Part shown: positions 5,740 through 13,990 of the stretch, piece after piece | Layout: the number at the start of each line of letters is the position of its first letter | Numbering within the stretch: position 1 is the stretch's first letter | Origin: Ferrimonas balearica | Lineage (GTDB): Bacteria; Pseudomonadota; Gammaproteobacteria; Enterobacterales; Shewanellaceae | Assembly (NCBI RefSeq): GCF_019802085.1 | Contig: NZ_JAHVHV010000001.1 | Span: 1,552,874-1,616,873, forward strand | DNA: 64,000 bases | Direction of reading: 5' to 3' | Made by a program: the position numbers and the translations under genes | The notes under the pieces: model-generated | Told to the model about the DNA's origin: nothing | The model's input: the letters and a program-made list of their open reading frames with translations, nothing else | Database searches by the model: none

Positions 5740-8157
5740 GTGCAAACCCTATTAGAACAGATTGACCAAGGCCAACAGTGGACATTCCCCGGCGGGATCC
5801 ATCCGCCGGATCGCAAGACCCTGTCCAACGGCACCCCCATCGCCACCCTGCCCCTGCCCGAGCGGTTCTGGGTGCCGGTGCGCCAACACATCGGCCAGGC
5901 CGCCCGACTGACGGTGGCCAGCGGCGATCAGGTGCTCAAGGGCCAGGCCCTGACCGCCCCGGAGCACCCCATGGCGGTGCCGGTGCACGCCCCCACCTCC
6001 GGCACCATCGGCCGCATCGAGTCCCGTCCCAGCGCCCACCCCTCGGGCCTGCCCGAGCTGACCATCGAGGTGATCGCCGACGGTGAGGATCACTGGCGTC
6101 CGCGGGAGACCCGGGTCAGCGTTGAAGGCCTCGACCGGGACGCCATCCTGGCCCGAGTCCGTGACGCCGGCATCGCCGGACTGGGGGGCGCCGCTTTCCC
6201 CGCCGCCATCAAGCTGGCCAGCGACAAGCCGGTGCGTTTTCTGATCATCAATGGCGCCGAGTGCGAGCCCTACATCACCGCCGATGACCGGCTGATGCAG
6301 GACAAGGCGGAGGAGATCCTGCGCGGCATCGAGGTGCTGGATCACCTCTTGGGCCCGGAACGGATCCTGTTCGCCATCGAGGACAACAAGCCTGCGGCCA
6401 TCGCCGCGGTCAAAGAGGCCATCGCCGCCAGCCACCTGAGCGATGAGCACATCCTGCTGCGAGTTATCCCCACCAAGTATCCCTCCGGCAGTGAGAAGCA
6501 GCTGGTGCAGATCGTCACCGGATTGGAGGTGCCCCAGGGCAAGCTGCCCAAGGACCTGGGGGTGCTGATGCACAACGTCGGCACCTGCTACGCCATCAAG
6601 CGTGCCCTACTGGACGACGAGCCCCTGATTGAACGGGTGGTGACCCTGACCGGTGAACAGGCCGGCAAACCCGGCAACTACTGGGTGCGCCTGGGCACTG
6701 AGATCCAGTGGCTGCTGGACAGCGCCGGTTGCCAACCCCAGCCGGACCAACCGCTCATTATGGGCGGCCCCATGATGGGATTTGCCCTGCCTAGCACCCG
6801 TGTGCCGGTGGTCAAAGCCACCAACTGCCTGCTGATGCCCAGCCGCAACGAACTGCCGCCGGCCCCGGCGCCCCGCAACTGCATCCGCTGCGGCGAATGT
6901 GCCCAGGTCTGCCCCCAGTCCCTGCTGCCCCAGCAGCTGTACTGGCACAGCCAGGCCGGTGAGTTCGACAAGGCCGCCCAACTGAACCTGGCCGATTGCA
7001 TCGAGTGCGGTGCCTGCGCCTTCGTCTGTCCCTCGGATCTGCCCCTGGTGCACCACTACCGCATCGCCAAGGCAGAGCTGCGGGACGCCGCCCAAAAGGC
7101 GGCCAAGGCGGACGCCGCCAAGCTGCGCTTCGACGCCCGCCAGGCCAGATTGGAGCGCGAGAAAGCGGAGCGGGAGAATCGCCACAAGCGGGCCGCTAAG
7201 CCGGCTCCCGCCGCCACCAGTGCCGGGGTCGCCGATGCCCTGGCCCGCATCAAAGCTAAGAAGGCCAGCACCGAGACCGAGTCCGGCGAGGTGGACATGG
7301 CCGAACTGCGCCGTCAGCGCAAGGCCGAAGCCCGCGCCGCCAAGGCCGCCCGGGAGAGCGCCGGTGACTCGGCGGTTGAGGCCCCCCAGGCCAGCGACAC
7401 CGCCCCCCCGACTGATCCGAAAAAGGCCGCGGTGGCCGCTGCACTCGCCCGCGCCAAGGCCAAGAAGGCGGCTCAGCAGGCCACCGAGGCCGCGCCCAGC
7501 GATGCCCCGACCGAGGAGGTCGCCGATCCTCGCAAAGCCGCAGTGGCCGCCGCACTCGCCCGCGCCAAGGCCAAGAAAGCGGCCCAGCAGGCTCCTGAGG
7601 CCACGCCCAGCGAAGCCCCAGCCCAGGAGGGCTCCGATCCCCGCAAAGCCGCGGTGGCCGCCGCCGTGGCCCGTGCCAAGGCCAAGAAGGCGGCCGAGCA
7701 GGCCAGCGAGGCCGCGCCCAGCGACGCCCCGGCCGAGGAGACCGATCCCCGCAAGGCGGCTGTGGCCGCTGCCGTGGCCCGCGCCAAGGCCAAGAAGGCG
7801 GCCCAGCAGGCTCCTGAGGCCGCGCCCAGCGATGCCCCGACCGAAGAGGTCGCCGATCCCCGCAAAGCCGCGGTGGCCGCCGCCGTGGCCCGCGCCAAGG
7901 CCAAGAAGGCCGCGCAGCAGGCCAGCGATGCCGCACCCAGCGACGCCCCGGCCGAGCAGACTGATCCCCGCAAAGCCGCGGTAGCCGCCGCAGTGGCCCG
8001 CGCCAAGGCCAAGAAGGCCGCCCAGCAGGCCAGCGACGCAGCATCCAGTCCCGAGCCGGCCGAGCCGAGCGAAGATCCGGATGCCAAGCGCAAAGCCGCA
8101 GTGGCCGCCGCCATCGCCAAGGCGAAGGCACGCCAAAAACAGAATAACGAGCAATAG
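5740..8157 (+). CDS. rnfC: Ion-translocating oxidoreductase complex subunit C with a long repetitive tail
   Basis: RnfC is the peripheral NADH-entry subunit of the Rnf complex. The first 450 residues hold the soluble core: a barrel-sandwich region, the conserved GLGGAAFPAAIKL and NGAECEPYITADDRLM segments of the nucleotide/FMN domain, and two 4Fe-4S motifs (CIRCGECAQVCP and CIECGACAFVCP). The remainder to residue 805 is low-complexity and rich in Ala, Lys, Arg and Glu. It includes six full copies and a seventh degenerate copy of a unit beginning DPRKAAVAAAxARAKAKKAA (from base 7414 to about 8150). Such tails occur in proteobacterial RnfC but vary in length. GTG at 5740 is preceded by GAGGA; no nearer ATG fits the family start. 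Confidence 0.95.
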   Translation: MQTLLEQIDQGQQWTFPGGIHPPDRKTLSNGTPIATLPLPERFWVPVRQHIGQAARLTVASGDQVLKGQALTAPEHPMAVPVHAPTSGTIGRIESRPSAHPSGLPELTIEVIADGEDHWRPRETRVSVEGLDRDAILARVRDAGIAGLGGAAFPAAIKLASDKPVRFLIINGAECEPYITADDRLMQDKAEEILRGIEVLDHLLGPERILFAIEDNKPAAIAAVKEAIAASHLSDEHILLRVIPTKYPSGSEKQLVQIVTGLEVPQGKLPKDLGVLMHNVGTCYAIKRALLDDEPLIERVVTLTGEQAGKPGNYWVRLGTEIQWLLDSAGCQPQPDQPLIMGGPMMGFALPSTRVPVVKATNCLLMPSRNELPPAPAPRNCIRCGECAQVCPQSLLPQQLYWHSQAGEFDKAAQLNLADCIECGACAFVCPSDLPLVHHYRIAKAELRDAAQKAAKADAAKLRFDARQARLEREKAERENRHKRAAKPAPAATSAGVADALARIKAKKASTETESGEVDMAELRRQRKAEARAAKAARESAGDSAVEAPQASDTAPPTDPKKAAVAAALARAKAKKAAQQATEAAPSDAPTEEVADPRKAAVAAALARAKAKKAAQQAPEATPSEAPAQEGSDPRKAAVAAAVARAKAKKAAEQASEAAPSDAPAEETDPRKAAVAAAVARAKAKKAAQQAPEAAPSDAPTEEVADPRKAAVAAAVARAKAKKAAQQASDAAPSDAPAEQTDPRKAAVAAAVARAKAKKAAQQASDAASSPEPAEPSEDPDAKRKAAVAAAIAKAKARQKQNNEQ
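7414..8150 (+). repeat. Tandem repeats inside rnfC (about 105 bp units)
   Basis: Six full units and one shortened terminal unit encode DPRKAAVAAA(L/V)ARAKAKKAA followed by a variable acidic Ser/Pro/Ala linker such as SDAPTEEVA or SDAPAEET. The DNA of the units is also very similar, including long identical stretches around GCCAAGGCCAAGAAGGC. Unit number could therefore change by slippage or recombination. Confidence 0.9.
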
Positions 8158-8168
8158 GAGAGGGTTTG

Positions 8169-9227
8169 ATGGCGTTTAAGATGGCCTCGTCCCCCCACAT
8201 CCAGGGCCGCATGCCCACCCATCGAGTGATGCAGTGGGTCGCCCTGTGCACCCTGCCCGGCGTCCTCGCCCAGTGGTGGTTCTTCGGTTGGGGCAACCTT
8301 ATCCAGATCGCCCTGGCGGTGATCACGGCCCTGGTGGCCGAGGCACTGTGCGTCAAGGCCCGCGGCCGGGACGTGCGTGCCGCCCTGTCCGACTGCACCG
8401 CCCTGGTCACCGGACTGCTGCTGGGGATCTGCCTGCCGCCGCTGGCCCCCTGGTACCTGCCGGTGCTGGGTGCCATCTTCGCCATCGTGCTGGTCAAACA
8501 GCTTTACGGCGGCATCGGGCAGAACCTGTTTAACCCCGCCATGGCGGCCTACGTGGCACTGCTGATCTCCTTCCCCCTGCAGATGACCCAGTGGCTGCCA
8601 CCGCAGTCGCTGGCCCAGACCACCCTGGGGCCGCTGGACACCCTGACCATGGTGATGCTGGGCACCGATGCCATCGGCCACACCCTGGACAGCGTTCGCC
8701 TCGGGGTGGACGGCACCACCATGGCCACCCCGCTGGACACCCTCAAAACCGATCTCACCCTGGGCCTCACCGCCGGGGAGAGCCTGGCCAAGCCGGTGTT
8801 CTCCCAGATGGCCGGTGTGGGTTGGGAGTGGGTGAACCTGGCGTTCCTGCTCGGCGGCCTGGTGATGCTGAAACTCAAGGTGATCCGCTGGCACATCCCG
8901 GTGGCGATGATCCTGAGCCTGGGGCTCTGTGCCCTGGTGGGTCAGGCGCTGCACCCGGACGGCACCGGCAGCGTCAGCCTCCACCTGCTCAGCGGCGCCA
9001 CCCTGTTCGGGGCCTTCTTTATCGCCACGGATCCGGTCACCGCCGCCACCAGCAACCGGGGCCGGCTGGTGTTCGGCGCCTTGATTGGGGTGCTGGTCTA
9101 CCTCATTCGCAGCTTCGGCGGTTACCCGGATGCGGTGGCCTTCGCCGTGATGCTGGCCAACATGAGCGTGCCGCTCATCGACTACTACACCCGGCCGCGC
9201 ACCTACGGTCACGGGGGGCAGTCATGA
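8169..9227 (+). CDS. rnfD: Ion-translocating oxidoreductase complex subunit D
   Basis: RnfD is a membrane subunit carrying a covalently bound FMN. The 352-residue protein has many hydrophobic spans. Near residue 277 it carries the motif SGATLFGAFFIATDP, in which the Thr of S(G/T)AT is the flavinylation site known for RnfD/NqrB. The start ATG at 8169 follows AGGAG at about 8157-8161. An in-frame TTG one codon upstream is less likely. The stop overlaps the rnfG start in an ATGA, so the two genes are translationally coupled. Confidence 0.96.
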   Translation: MAFKMASSPHIQGRMPTHRVMQWVALCTLPGVLAQWWFFGWGNLIQIALAVITALVAEALCVKARGRDVRAALSDCTALVTGLLLGICLPPLAPWYLPVLGAIFAIVLVKQLYGGIGQNLFNPAMAAYVALLISFPLQMTQWLPPQSLAQTTLGPLDTLTMVMLGTDAIGHTLDSVRLGVDGTTMATPLDTLKTDLTLGLTAGESLAKPVFSQMAGVGWEWVNLAFLLGGLVMLKLKVIRWHIPVAMILSLGLCALVGQALHPDGTGSVSLHLLSGATLFGAFFIATDPVTAATSNRGRLVFGALIGVLVYLIRSFGGYPDAVAFAVMLANMSVPLIDYYTRPRTYGHGGQS

Positions 9228-9856
9228 TCCCGTCGATGAAGAAAAACGGCCTGCTGCTGGCCCTCTTTGGCATCGCCTGCGCCGGCCTGGTGGCCCTGAC
9301 CCACGAGGGCACCAAGGCGCAGATCGCCGAGCAGCAGAAGCGCCAGCTGCTTAACACCCTGCACCAGATCATCCCCGATGGCCTGTACGACAACGAGCTG
9401 CACAACAGCTGTCTGTCCCTGCACAGCCCCCAATACCTGGGCAGCCGGGACCCCCAACAGGCGTTTCTGGCCACCCAGGCCGGGGAGCCGGTGGCCATCG
9501 CCATCGAGACTACCGCCCCGGATGGCTACAACGGCGACATCCACCTCATTGTCGGCATCAGCTGGCAGGGTGAAGTGCTGGGGGTGCGCACCCTGAGCCA
9601 CCAGGAGACCCCGGGGCTGGGGGATCTGATTGACCTGCGCCGCTCCGACTGGGTCACCGCCTTTAACGGCTACCGCCTGGAGGGCGAGAAGGATCGCCGC
9701 TGGGCGGTTAAGCGGGATGGCGGCGACTTCGACCAGTTCACCGGCGCCACCATCACGCCGCGGGCCTACGTCGGCGCGGTGAAAAACGCCCTTAACTACT
9801 TCAACCGCAATCGGGACCGCCTGCCCAAGGCCCCCCGCTGTGGAGACGCACCATGA
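9224..9856 (+). CDS. rnfG: Ion-translocating oxidoreductase complex subunit G
   Basis: RnfG has a single N-terminal membrane anchor ([16 protein letters not shown], about 10-25) and a periplasmic FMN-binding domain. The flavin-attachment motif [11 protein letters not shown] lies near residue 172, and its second Thr is the predicted FMN site. The 210-residue length is normal. Both ends overlap neighbours by four bases (ATGA), so the gene is tightly coupled to rnfD and rnfE. The conserved core [13 protein letters not shown] is also seen. Confidence 0.96.
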   Translation: MIPSMKKNGLLLALFGIACAGLVALTHEGTKAQIAEQQKRQLLNTLHQIIPDGLYDNELHNSCLSLHSPQYLGSRDPQQAFLATQAGEPVAIAIETTAPDGYNGDIHLIVGISWQGEVLGVRTLSHQETPGLGDLIDLRRSDWVTAFNGYRLEGEKDRRWAVKRDGGDFDQFTGATITPRAYVGAVKNALNYFNRNRDRLPKAPRCGDAP

Positions 9857-10548
9857 GCCAAACTCGCGAAATCGTCTGGCAGGGGCTGTGGAAGAACAAC
9901 CCCGGCATCGTCCAACTGCTGGGGCTCTGCCCCCTGCTGGCGGTCACCAACACCCTGACCAACGCCATGGGCCTGGGCCTGGCCACTTTGGTGGTGCTGG
10001 TCAGCTCCAACGTGCTGGTCTCGCTGCTGCGCCGGGGGATCCCGAGCGAGATCCGCATCCCGGTGTACGTGATGATCATCGCCGCCCTGGTGACCTGCGT
10101 GCAGCTGCTGGTCAACGCCTACGCCTACGGCCTCTACCTCTCATTGGGGATCTTCCTCCCCCTTATCGTCACCAACTGCGTCATCATCGGCCGTGCCGAG
10201 GCCTTTGCCTCGAAAAACCCGGTGGGCGCCGCGGCGATGGATGGTTTGATGATGGGGCTGGGCTTTATGCTGGTGCTGATGCTGCTTGGCGGCGCCCGGG
10301 AGCTGGTGGGCCAGGGCACCCTGTTTGACGGGGCCGATCAGCTGCTGGGCGACTGGGCCCAGGTGCTGCGCATCCAGGTGATGGAACTGAAAAGCCCCTT
10401 CCTGCTGGCGCTGCTGCCGCCGGGGGCCTTTATCGGTATGGGCCTGTTGATCGCCGCCAAGAACGCCATGAACGACAAGGTGGAAGCCAGGTTCAAACCC
10501 ACCAGCGACGCCGCCGAGAAAGTGGAGCGGGTGCGCGTCACCCAGTAA
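9853..10548 (+). CDS. rnfE: Ion-translocating oxidoreductase complex subunit E
   Basis: RnfE is the second RnfA-like membrane subunit; A and E form a pseudo-symmetric pair with the iron-sulfur site in the membrane. The 231-residue protein contains [19 protein letters not shown] near the N-terminus and [19 protein letters not shown], the family hallmark with its conserved Cys, plus about six hydrophobic spans. It overlaps rnfG by four bases and is followed 20 bases later by nth, matching the enterobacterial order. Confidence 0.96.
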   Translation: MSQTREIVWQGLWKNNPGIVQLLGLCPLLAVTNTLTNAMGLGLATLVVLVSSNVLVSLLRRGIPSEIRIPVYVMIIAALVTCVQLLVNAYAYGLYLSLGIFLPLIVTNCVIIGRAEAFASKNPVGAAAMDGLMMGLGFMLVLMLLGGARELVGQGTLFDGADQLLGDWAQVLRIQVMELKSPFLLALLPPGAFIGMGLLIAAKNAMNDKVEARFKPTSDAAEKVERVRVTQ

Positions 10549-10568
10549 ACCGAGACCGTTGAGGGACC

Positions 10569-11210
10569 ATGAATAACGAAAAACGCCGCCAGATCCTGGA
10601 GCGCCTGCGGGACAACAACCCCAACCCGGAAACCGAGTTGGAGTTCAGCTCTCCCTACGAACTGCTGGTGGCGGTGGCGCTCTCCGCCCAGGCCACCGAC
10701 GTCTCGGTCAACAAGGCCACCCGTACCCTGTTCCCGACAGCCAATACCCCTCAAGCGATGCTCGAACTGGGGGTCGAGGGGGTCAAGGAGCACATCAAGA
10801 CCATCGGCCTGTACAACACCAAGGCGGAGAACGTCATCAAGGCGGCCCGGATCCTGGTGGAGGAGCACGACGGCGAGGTGCCGGAGAATCTCGAGGCCCT
10901 GGTGCGCCTGCCTGGCGTCGGCCGCAAGACCGCCAATGTGGTGCTCAACTGCGCCTTTGGTTGGCCCACCATCGCCGTGGACACCCACATCTACCGGGTC
11001 TCCAACCGCACCAAGTTTGCCATGGGCAAGAACGTCGACCAGGTGGAGCAGAAACTGCTCAAGGTGGTGCCGGCGGAGTTCAAGGTGGACGTGCACCACT
11101 GGCTTATCCTGCACGGCCGTTATACCTGCCTGGCTCGCAAGCCCCGCTGCGGATCCTGCCTTATCGAGGATCTGTGCGAGTTCAAAGAGAAGGTTTACCC
11201 GGACGAGTAA
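10569..11210 (+). CDS. nth: Endonuclease III
   Basis: Nth is a bifunctional DNA glycosylase/AP lyase that removes oxidised pyrimidines. The 213 residues contain the helix-hairpin-helix LPGVGRKTANVVL with the catalytic Lys (GRK), and the catalytic Asp within AVDTHIYRVSNR. The C-terminal 4Fe-4S cluster has spacing C-X6-C-X2-C-X5-C (CLARKPRCGSCLIEDLC). It is the last gene of the rnf operon, as in E. coli. All key residues are present. Confidence 0.98.
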   Translation: MNNEKRRQILERLRDNNPNPETELEFSSPYELLVAVALSAQATDVSVNKATRTLFPTANTPQAMLELGVEGVKEHIKTIGLYNTKAENVIKAARILVEEHDGEVPENLEALVRLPGVGRKTANVVLNCAFGWPTIAVDTHIYRVSNRTKFAMGKNVDQVEQKLLKVVPAEFKVDVHHWLILHGRYTCLARKPRCGSCLIEDLCEFKEKVYPDE

Positions 11211-11237
11211 GGTCCGAACCTGGGCAGGGAGGCCCAA

Positions 11238-11636
11238 ATGATGAAAACCGTTCCCCTGAGTCTGACCCTGATGACGGGTCGCTTCACCCTCCACCGCCTG
11301 CCGGCCGACCACCCGGTGGCGCCCCATTGGCTGAGCGCCAGCCAGCTTTTGAGCCTGACCCGCACCGAGGAGGAGCTCTCCCTGGTGGCCCCGGAGGAGT
11401 GGGCCATCGACAGCGAACGTCAGGAGGGGCCCTGGCGGGCCTTCAAGGTGGCCGGGCCGCTGGATTTCGAGCTGGTAGGGATCCTCGCCCAGCTCACCGC
11501 GACCCTAGCAGACGCCGGCGTGCCGCTGTTTGCCCTCTCCACTTTCGACACCGACTACCTGCTGGTCAAATCCGACCGCTGTGGTGACGCCGCTGCGGCC
11601 TTGCGGGCCCGGGGTCACCAGGTGTTTCTCCAGTAA
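11238..11636 (+). CDS. ACT-domain protein
   Basis: A 132-residue soluble protein. Residues from about 70 onward (FKVAGPLDFELVGILAQLTATLADAGVPLFALSTFDTDYLLVK) form a beta-alpha-beta ACT fold of the kind that binds amino acids, and the N-terminal half resembles the partner ACT module of CASTOR-like proteins. No catalytic domain is attached, so it is probably a ligand sensor or an orphan regulatory subunit. GGGAGG precedes ATG 11238. It may be co-transcribed with the next gene 20 bases downstream. The ligand is unknown. Confidence 0.75.
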   Translation: MMKTVPLSLTLMTGRFTLHRLPADHPVAPHWLSASQLLSLTRTEEELSLVAPEEWAIDSERQEGPWRAFKVAGPLDFELVGILAQLTATLADAGVPLFALSTFDTDYLLVKSDRCGDAAAALRARGHQVFLQ

Positions 11637-11656
11637 CAAACCGAGTCCCTGTTCTG

Positions 11657-12271
11657 ATGAAACCGCTGCTGTTACTCCTGCTTCTGTTCTGCGCCCCCGG
11701 GTTTGGCGCCGCCGTCGGCACCCACGGCATGGTGTTGATGCCCACATCCCAAGGCCCCGTCGCCAGCCACCTGCCCCTGCACGGCTCCATGCACGCGCAC
11801 CAATTGGTGCTGAAACTGGCGGTGGACCCTGCGGATAAGGCTCAGGTGGCGGCCCTGCTGGCCCAACAGCCGCTGGTAACCCTAAAGCCCGAAATCCTGG
11901 ACCTGCACCGGCTGATGCACGGAACCCTGAGTCAGTTTCGGGCCGATGTGGTGGCGGGCCATTTCGAGCGCGGCGGACAGACAACACTGCCCATGGTGGC
12001 CTTTACCGTGGAGCGCGTCCTGTTAAACGCCCCCTTGGAGCCGGTGGAAAACGGGGCCTTCTACCCCATTGACCTGGGTGATGAAACCCTGCTGGTCCAC
12101 CGCATCGGCAGCCTGCCCAGTTTCGACCAGATCCTGTTGATGGAGAGGAACGTGACCGAGTCGCTCATTTACCTGGGCGACGGGCAGCCGCTGGACGACG
12201 GGCTTCAACCGGCTCTTGAGGCGCCGGTGCGCTCACTCTATCTGGAAACCGCGGATTTTACGGCGCGCTGA
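11657..12271 (+). CDS. Predicted exported protein of unknown function
   Basis: The 204-residue product begins with a clear signal peptide (MKPLLLLLLLFCAPGFGAA), so the mature protein is probably periplasmic. The rest is a mixed alpha/beta sequence with no motif I recognise; histidines are clustered near the start (HGSMHAHQ). There are no cysteines after the signal peptide and no lipobox. It follows the ACT-domain gene by 20 bases and is followed by a terminator-like hairpin, so it ends a short transcription unit. No function is proposed. Confidence 0.7.
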   Translation: MKPLLLLLLLFCAPGFGAAVGTHGMVLMPTSQGPVASHLPLHGSMHAHQLVLKLAVDPADKAQVAALLAQQPLVTLKPEILDLHRLMHGTLSQFRADVVAGHFERGGQTTLPMVAFTVERVLLNAPLEPVENGAFYPIDLGDETLLVHRIGSLPSFDQILLMERNVTESLIYLGDGQPLDDGLQPALEAPVRSLYLETADFTAR

Positions 12272-12283
12272 GCACCACAACGG

Positions 12284-12307
12284 AAAAGGGGGCCGACCGG
12301 CCCCCTT
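12284..12307. terminator. Hairpin between convergent genes (bidirectional terminator)
   Basis: GGGGGCC pairs with GGCCCCC across 12288-12305. On the minus strand the stem is followed by four T, so it mainly serves the RRM gene that reads into it, and it could also stop plus-strand transcription from 11657-12271. Confidence 0.55.
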
Positions 12308-12327
12308 GGCGTGACAGTCACCGGCAC

Positions 12328-12600
12328 TCAGTAACGGGGACGACGAGCCGGCCGGGGTTCGCGGGGGCGCGCCTCGTTCACCCGGATGTTGCGGCCACTG
12401 AGGGGCTGCTCATTCAACGCCGAGATGGCGCTTTGCCCTTCCTCCGCGTTGGGCATCTCCACAAAGCCGAAGCCCTTGGAACGGCCGGTTTCCCGGTCCA
12501 TGATGACGTTGGCACTGGTCACCTCACCGTGGGCCGCAAAGGCATCACGAAGATCTTCGGAGGTGACGGAGTAAGACAGGTTGCCGATGTATATGTTCAC
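12328..12600 (-). CDS. Small RRM-type RNA-binding protein
   Basis: A 90-residue protein made of one RNA recognition motif. RNP2 (IYIGNL) is at residues 3-8 and RNP1 (KGFGFVEM) at about 42-49, followed by an Arg/Pro-rich tail (RPREPRPARRPRY). Bacterial and cyanobacterial homologues bind single-stranded RNA and are often cold-induced. The start is GTG at 12600 with the weak Shine-Dalgarno AGAGAA. The longer open frame upstream lacks family similarity. The upstream region is AT-rich and could give a long 5' leader. Confidence 0.88.
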   Translation of the reverse strand: MNIYIGNLSYSVTSEDLRDAFAAHGEVTSANVIMDRETGRSKGFGFVEMPNAEEGQSAISALNEQPLSGRNIRVNEARPREPRPARRPRY

Positions 12601-12932
12601 GTTCAATTCTCTAACTGGACTGGTGACTTGTCGAGCTAGCACCGGGTCGAGGCCAAGCACAAACCCCGCCCCGGCGGCCGGAGTCGCTCCGGCGCATACC
12701 CCGCAACGGCGCGTTGAGCGGCTTCTCGGCACCCTTTGGCACCCCACCCGACACACCCTGGCGTTTTGACAGGCAATCTCAAAGTTAATCTCGGTTCCGT
12801 TACAGGTCAAAGAATTGTCTGCGATCTTTTTGTTTATCAAAATATTTATCCGCCCCTTCCCGGGCCCTTTGCTTGCCTTTTCCAGGCCCATGGGCGATAA
12901 CAACGCTACCTAGAACCAGCGTGATCCCAACC
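12601..12932. other. Divergent intergenic region (RRM gene / DUF350 gene)
   Basis: No gene is visible. On the minus strand a possible promoter has TTGACC (12805-12810) and TAACTT (12782-12787) 17 bases apart, which would give the RRM mRNA a leader of about 170 bases. Around 12775-12850 the DNA is unusually AT-rich. No clear plus-strand promoter was found. Confidence 0.35.
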
Positions 12933-13343
12933 ATGATTTCCGACTCCCTCGCGGGCCTTATCCCCTTTATGACCTACTTTGGCACCGGCCTGCTGGCCAT
13001 GGTGCTGTTCAAAGTGCTCTACGCCCTGATCACCCCCTTCGACGAGTGGCAGCTGGTTAAGAAGGACTTCAACACCGCCGCCGCCATCAGCATCTCCGGC
13101 GCCCTGGTGGGCTTCACCCTGGCTTTGGCTTCCGCCGCCAAGAACTCCATCGCCTACACCGATTTCCTGATCTGGGCCGTCATCGCCATGGCCGCTCAAC
13201 TGCTGGCCTTTACCGTGGTGCGCTTCATCCTGATGCCCACCATCGTCAGCAAGATCGAGAACAACCAGATCGCCGGTGCCGTGGTGCTGGCGGGGGTCAA
13301 CATCGGCGTTGGCCTGCTCAACGCTGCCTGCATGAGCTACTGA
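12933..13343 (+). CDS. DUF350 membrane protein (YjfL-like)
   Basis: A 136-residue inner-membrane protein with four predicted spans (LIPFMTYFGTGLLAMVLFKV, an ISISGALVGFTLALASA segment, LIWAVIAMAAQLLAF, and AGAVVLAGVNIGVGLLNAA). This matches the duplicated two-helix DUF350 fold. With the next two genes it forms the set yjfL-yjfM-yjfC known in E. coli. The function of DUF350 is unknown. I took ATG 12933 as the start; the reading frame continues upstream and a GTG at 12921 is possible. Confidence 0.8.
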   Translation: MISDSLAGLIPFMTYFGTGLLAMVLFKVLYALITPFDEWQLVKKDFNTAAAISISGALVGFTLALASAAKNSIAYTDFLIWAVIAMAAQLLAFTVVRFILMPTIVSKIENNQIAGAVVLAGVNIGVGLLNAACMSY

Positions 13344-13354
13344 GGGAGGCCGAC

Positions 13355-13990
13355 ATGAAACGCAGTACCCAGGTTCGTCGCCCCCGTTTTCGCAAGGCTC
13401 TGCCCCTGGCCACCTCGGTGGCGGTGTCCGTCTCCCTGGTGTTGTCCGGCTGCAGCCCGGCGCCCCGCGAGGAGGCCCAGATCTACCGCAACGCCGAGGA
13501 GTGCATGCAGGTCTACCCCGACCAGCCGGAGCTCTGCCAGCAGGTGTTCGGCTCCGCCCAGGTGGATCACCTGGCCACCGCGCCGCGCTTTACCGACCAG
13601 CAGCAGTGTGAGCTGGAGTTCGGTGAGGGCAACTGTGAACAGGCCCCGGAGGGCAGCCAGGGCAACGCCGGCGGTGGCAGCTGGTTTATGCCGATGATGA
13701 TGGGCTACATGATGGGCAACCTGATGGGCGGCCGCTCCGTGCGTCAAGCCCCGGTGTACAGCTCCAGCTCCCGCACCTCACCGATGCGCGACAAGCTGGT
13801 CACCGCCAACGGCGAGGTGGTGGGCAACCGCGGCGACCGCACCGTACGCCCGGCCCCCAGCGCCTTCCAAAAGCCCACGGCCCCGGCCCGGGTGACCCAA
13901 AGCGGCGGCTTCGGCCGCATGGCGCAGCAGAAGGCCCAGGCCAGTCGCAGCGCCACCACCCGCTCCTCCAGCCGCAGTTTCGGGGGCTAG
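13355..13990 (+). CDS. DUF1190 lipoprotein-like protein (YgiB/YjfM family)
   Basis: The 211-residue product has a signal sequence with lipobox LSGC (Cys about residue 32), so it is likely a lipoprotein. Cysteine-containing motifs (YRNAEECMQVYPDQPELC, QQQCELEFGEGNCE) are followed by a Gly/Met-rich stretch (SWFMPMMMGYMMGNLMGG) and a Ser/Arg-rich tail ending in RSSSRSFGG. These are the hallmarks of DUF1190. The gene is 11 bases after the DUF350 gene and touches the next one. Its function is not known. Confidence 0.85.
   Translation: MKRSTQVRRPRFRKALPLATSVAVSVSLVLSGCSPAPREEAQIYRNAEECMQVYPDQPELCQQVFGSAQVDHLATAPRFTDQQQCELEFGEGNCEQAPEGSQGNAGGGSWFMPMMMGYMMGNLMGGRSVRQAPVYSSSSRTSPMRDKLVTANGEVVGNRGDRTVRPAPSAFQKPTAPARVTQSGGFGRMAQQKAQASRSATTRSSSRSFGG

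Noticed and set aside
6607..9212. Long minus-strand ORFs (515 and 579 codons) opposite rnfC/rnfD
   Set aside because: They are antisense shadows of the GC-rich repetitive rnfC and rnfD genes, whose plus-strand frames carry full family motifs.
12601..12903. Long N-terminal extension of the RRM protein (191 codons)
   Set aside because: The first 101 codons lack similarity to RRM proteins. A GTG at 12600 gives the family start NIYIGN.
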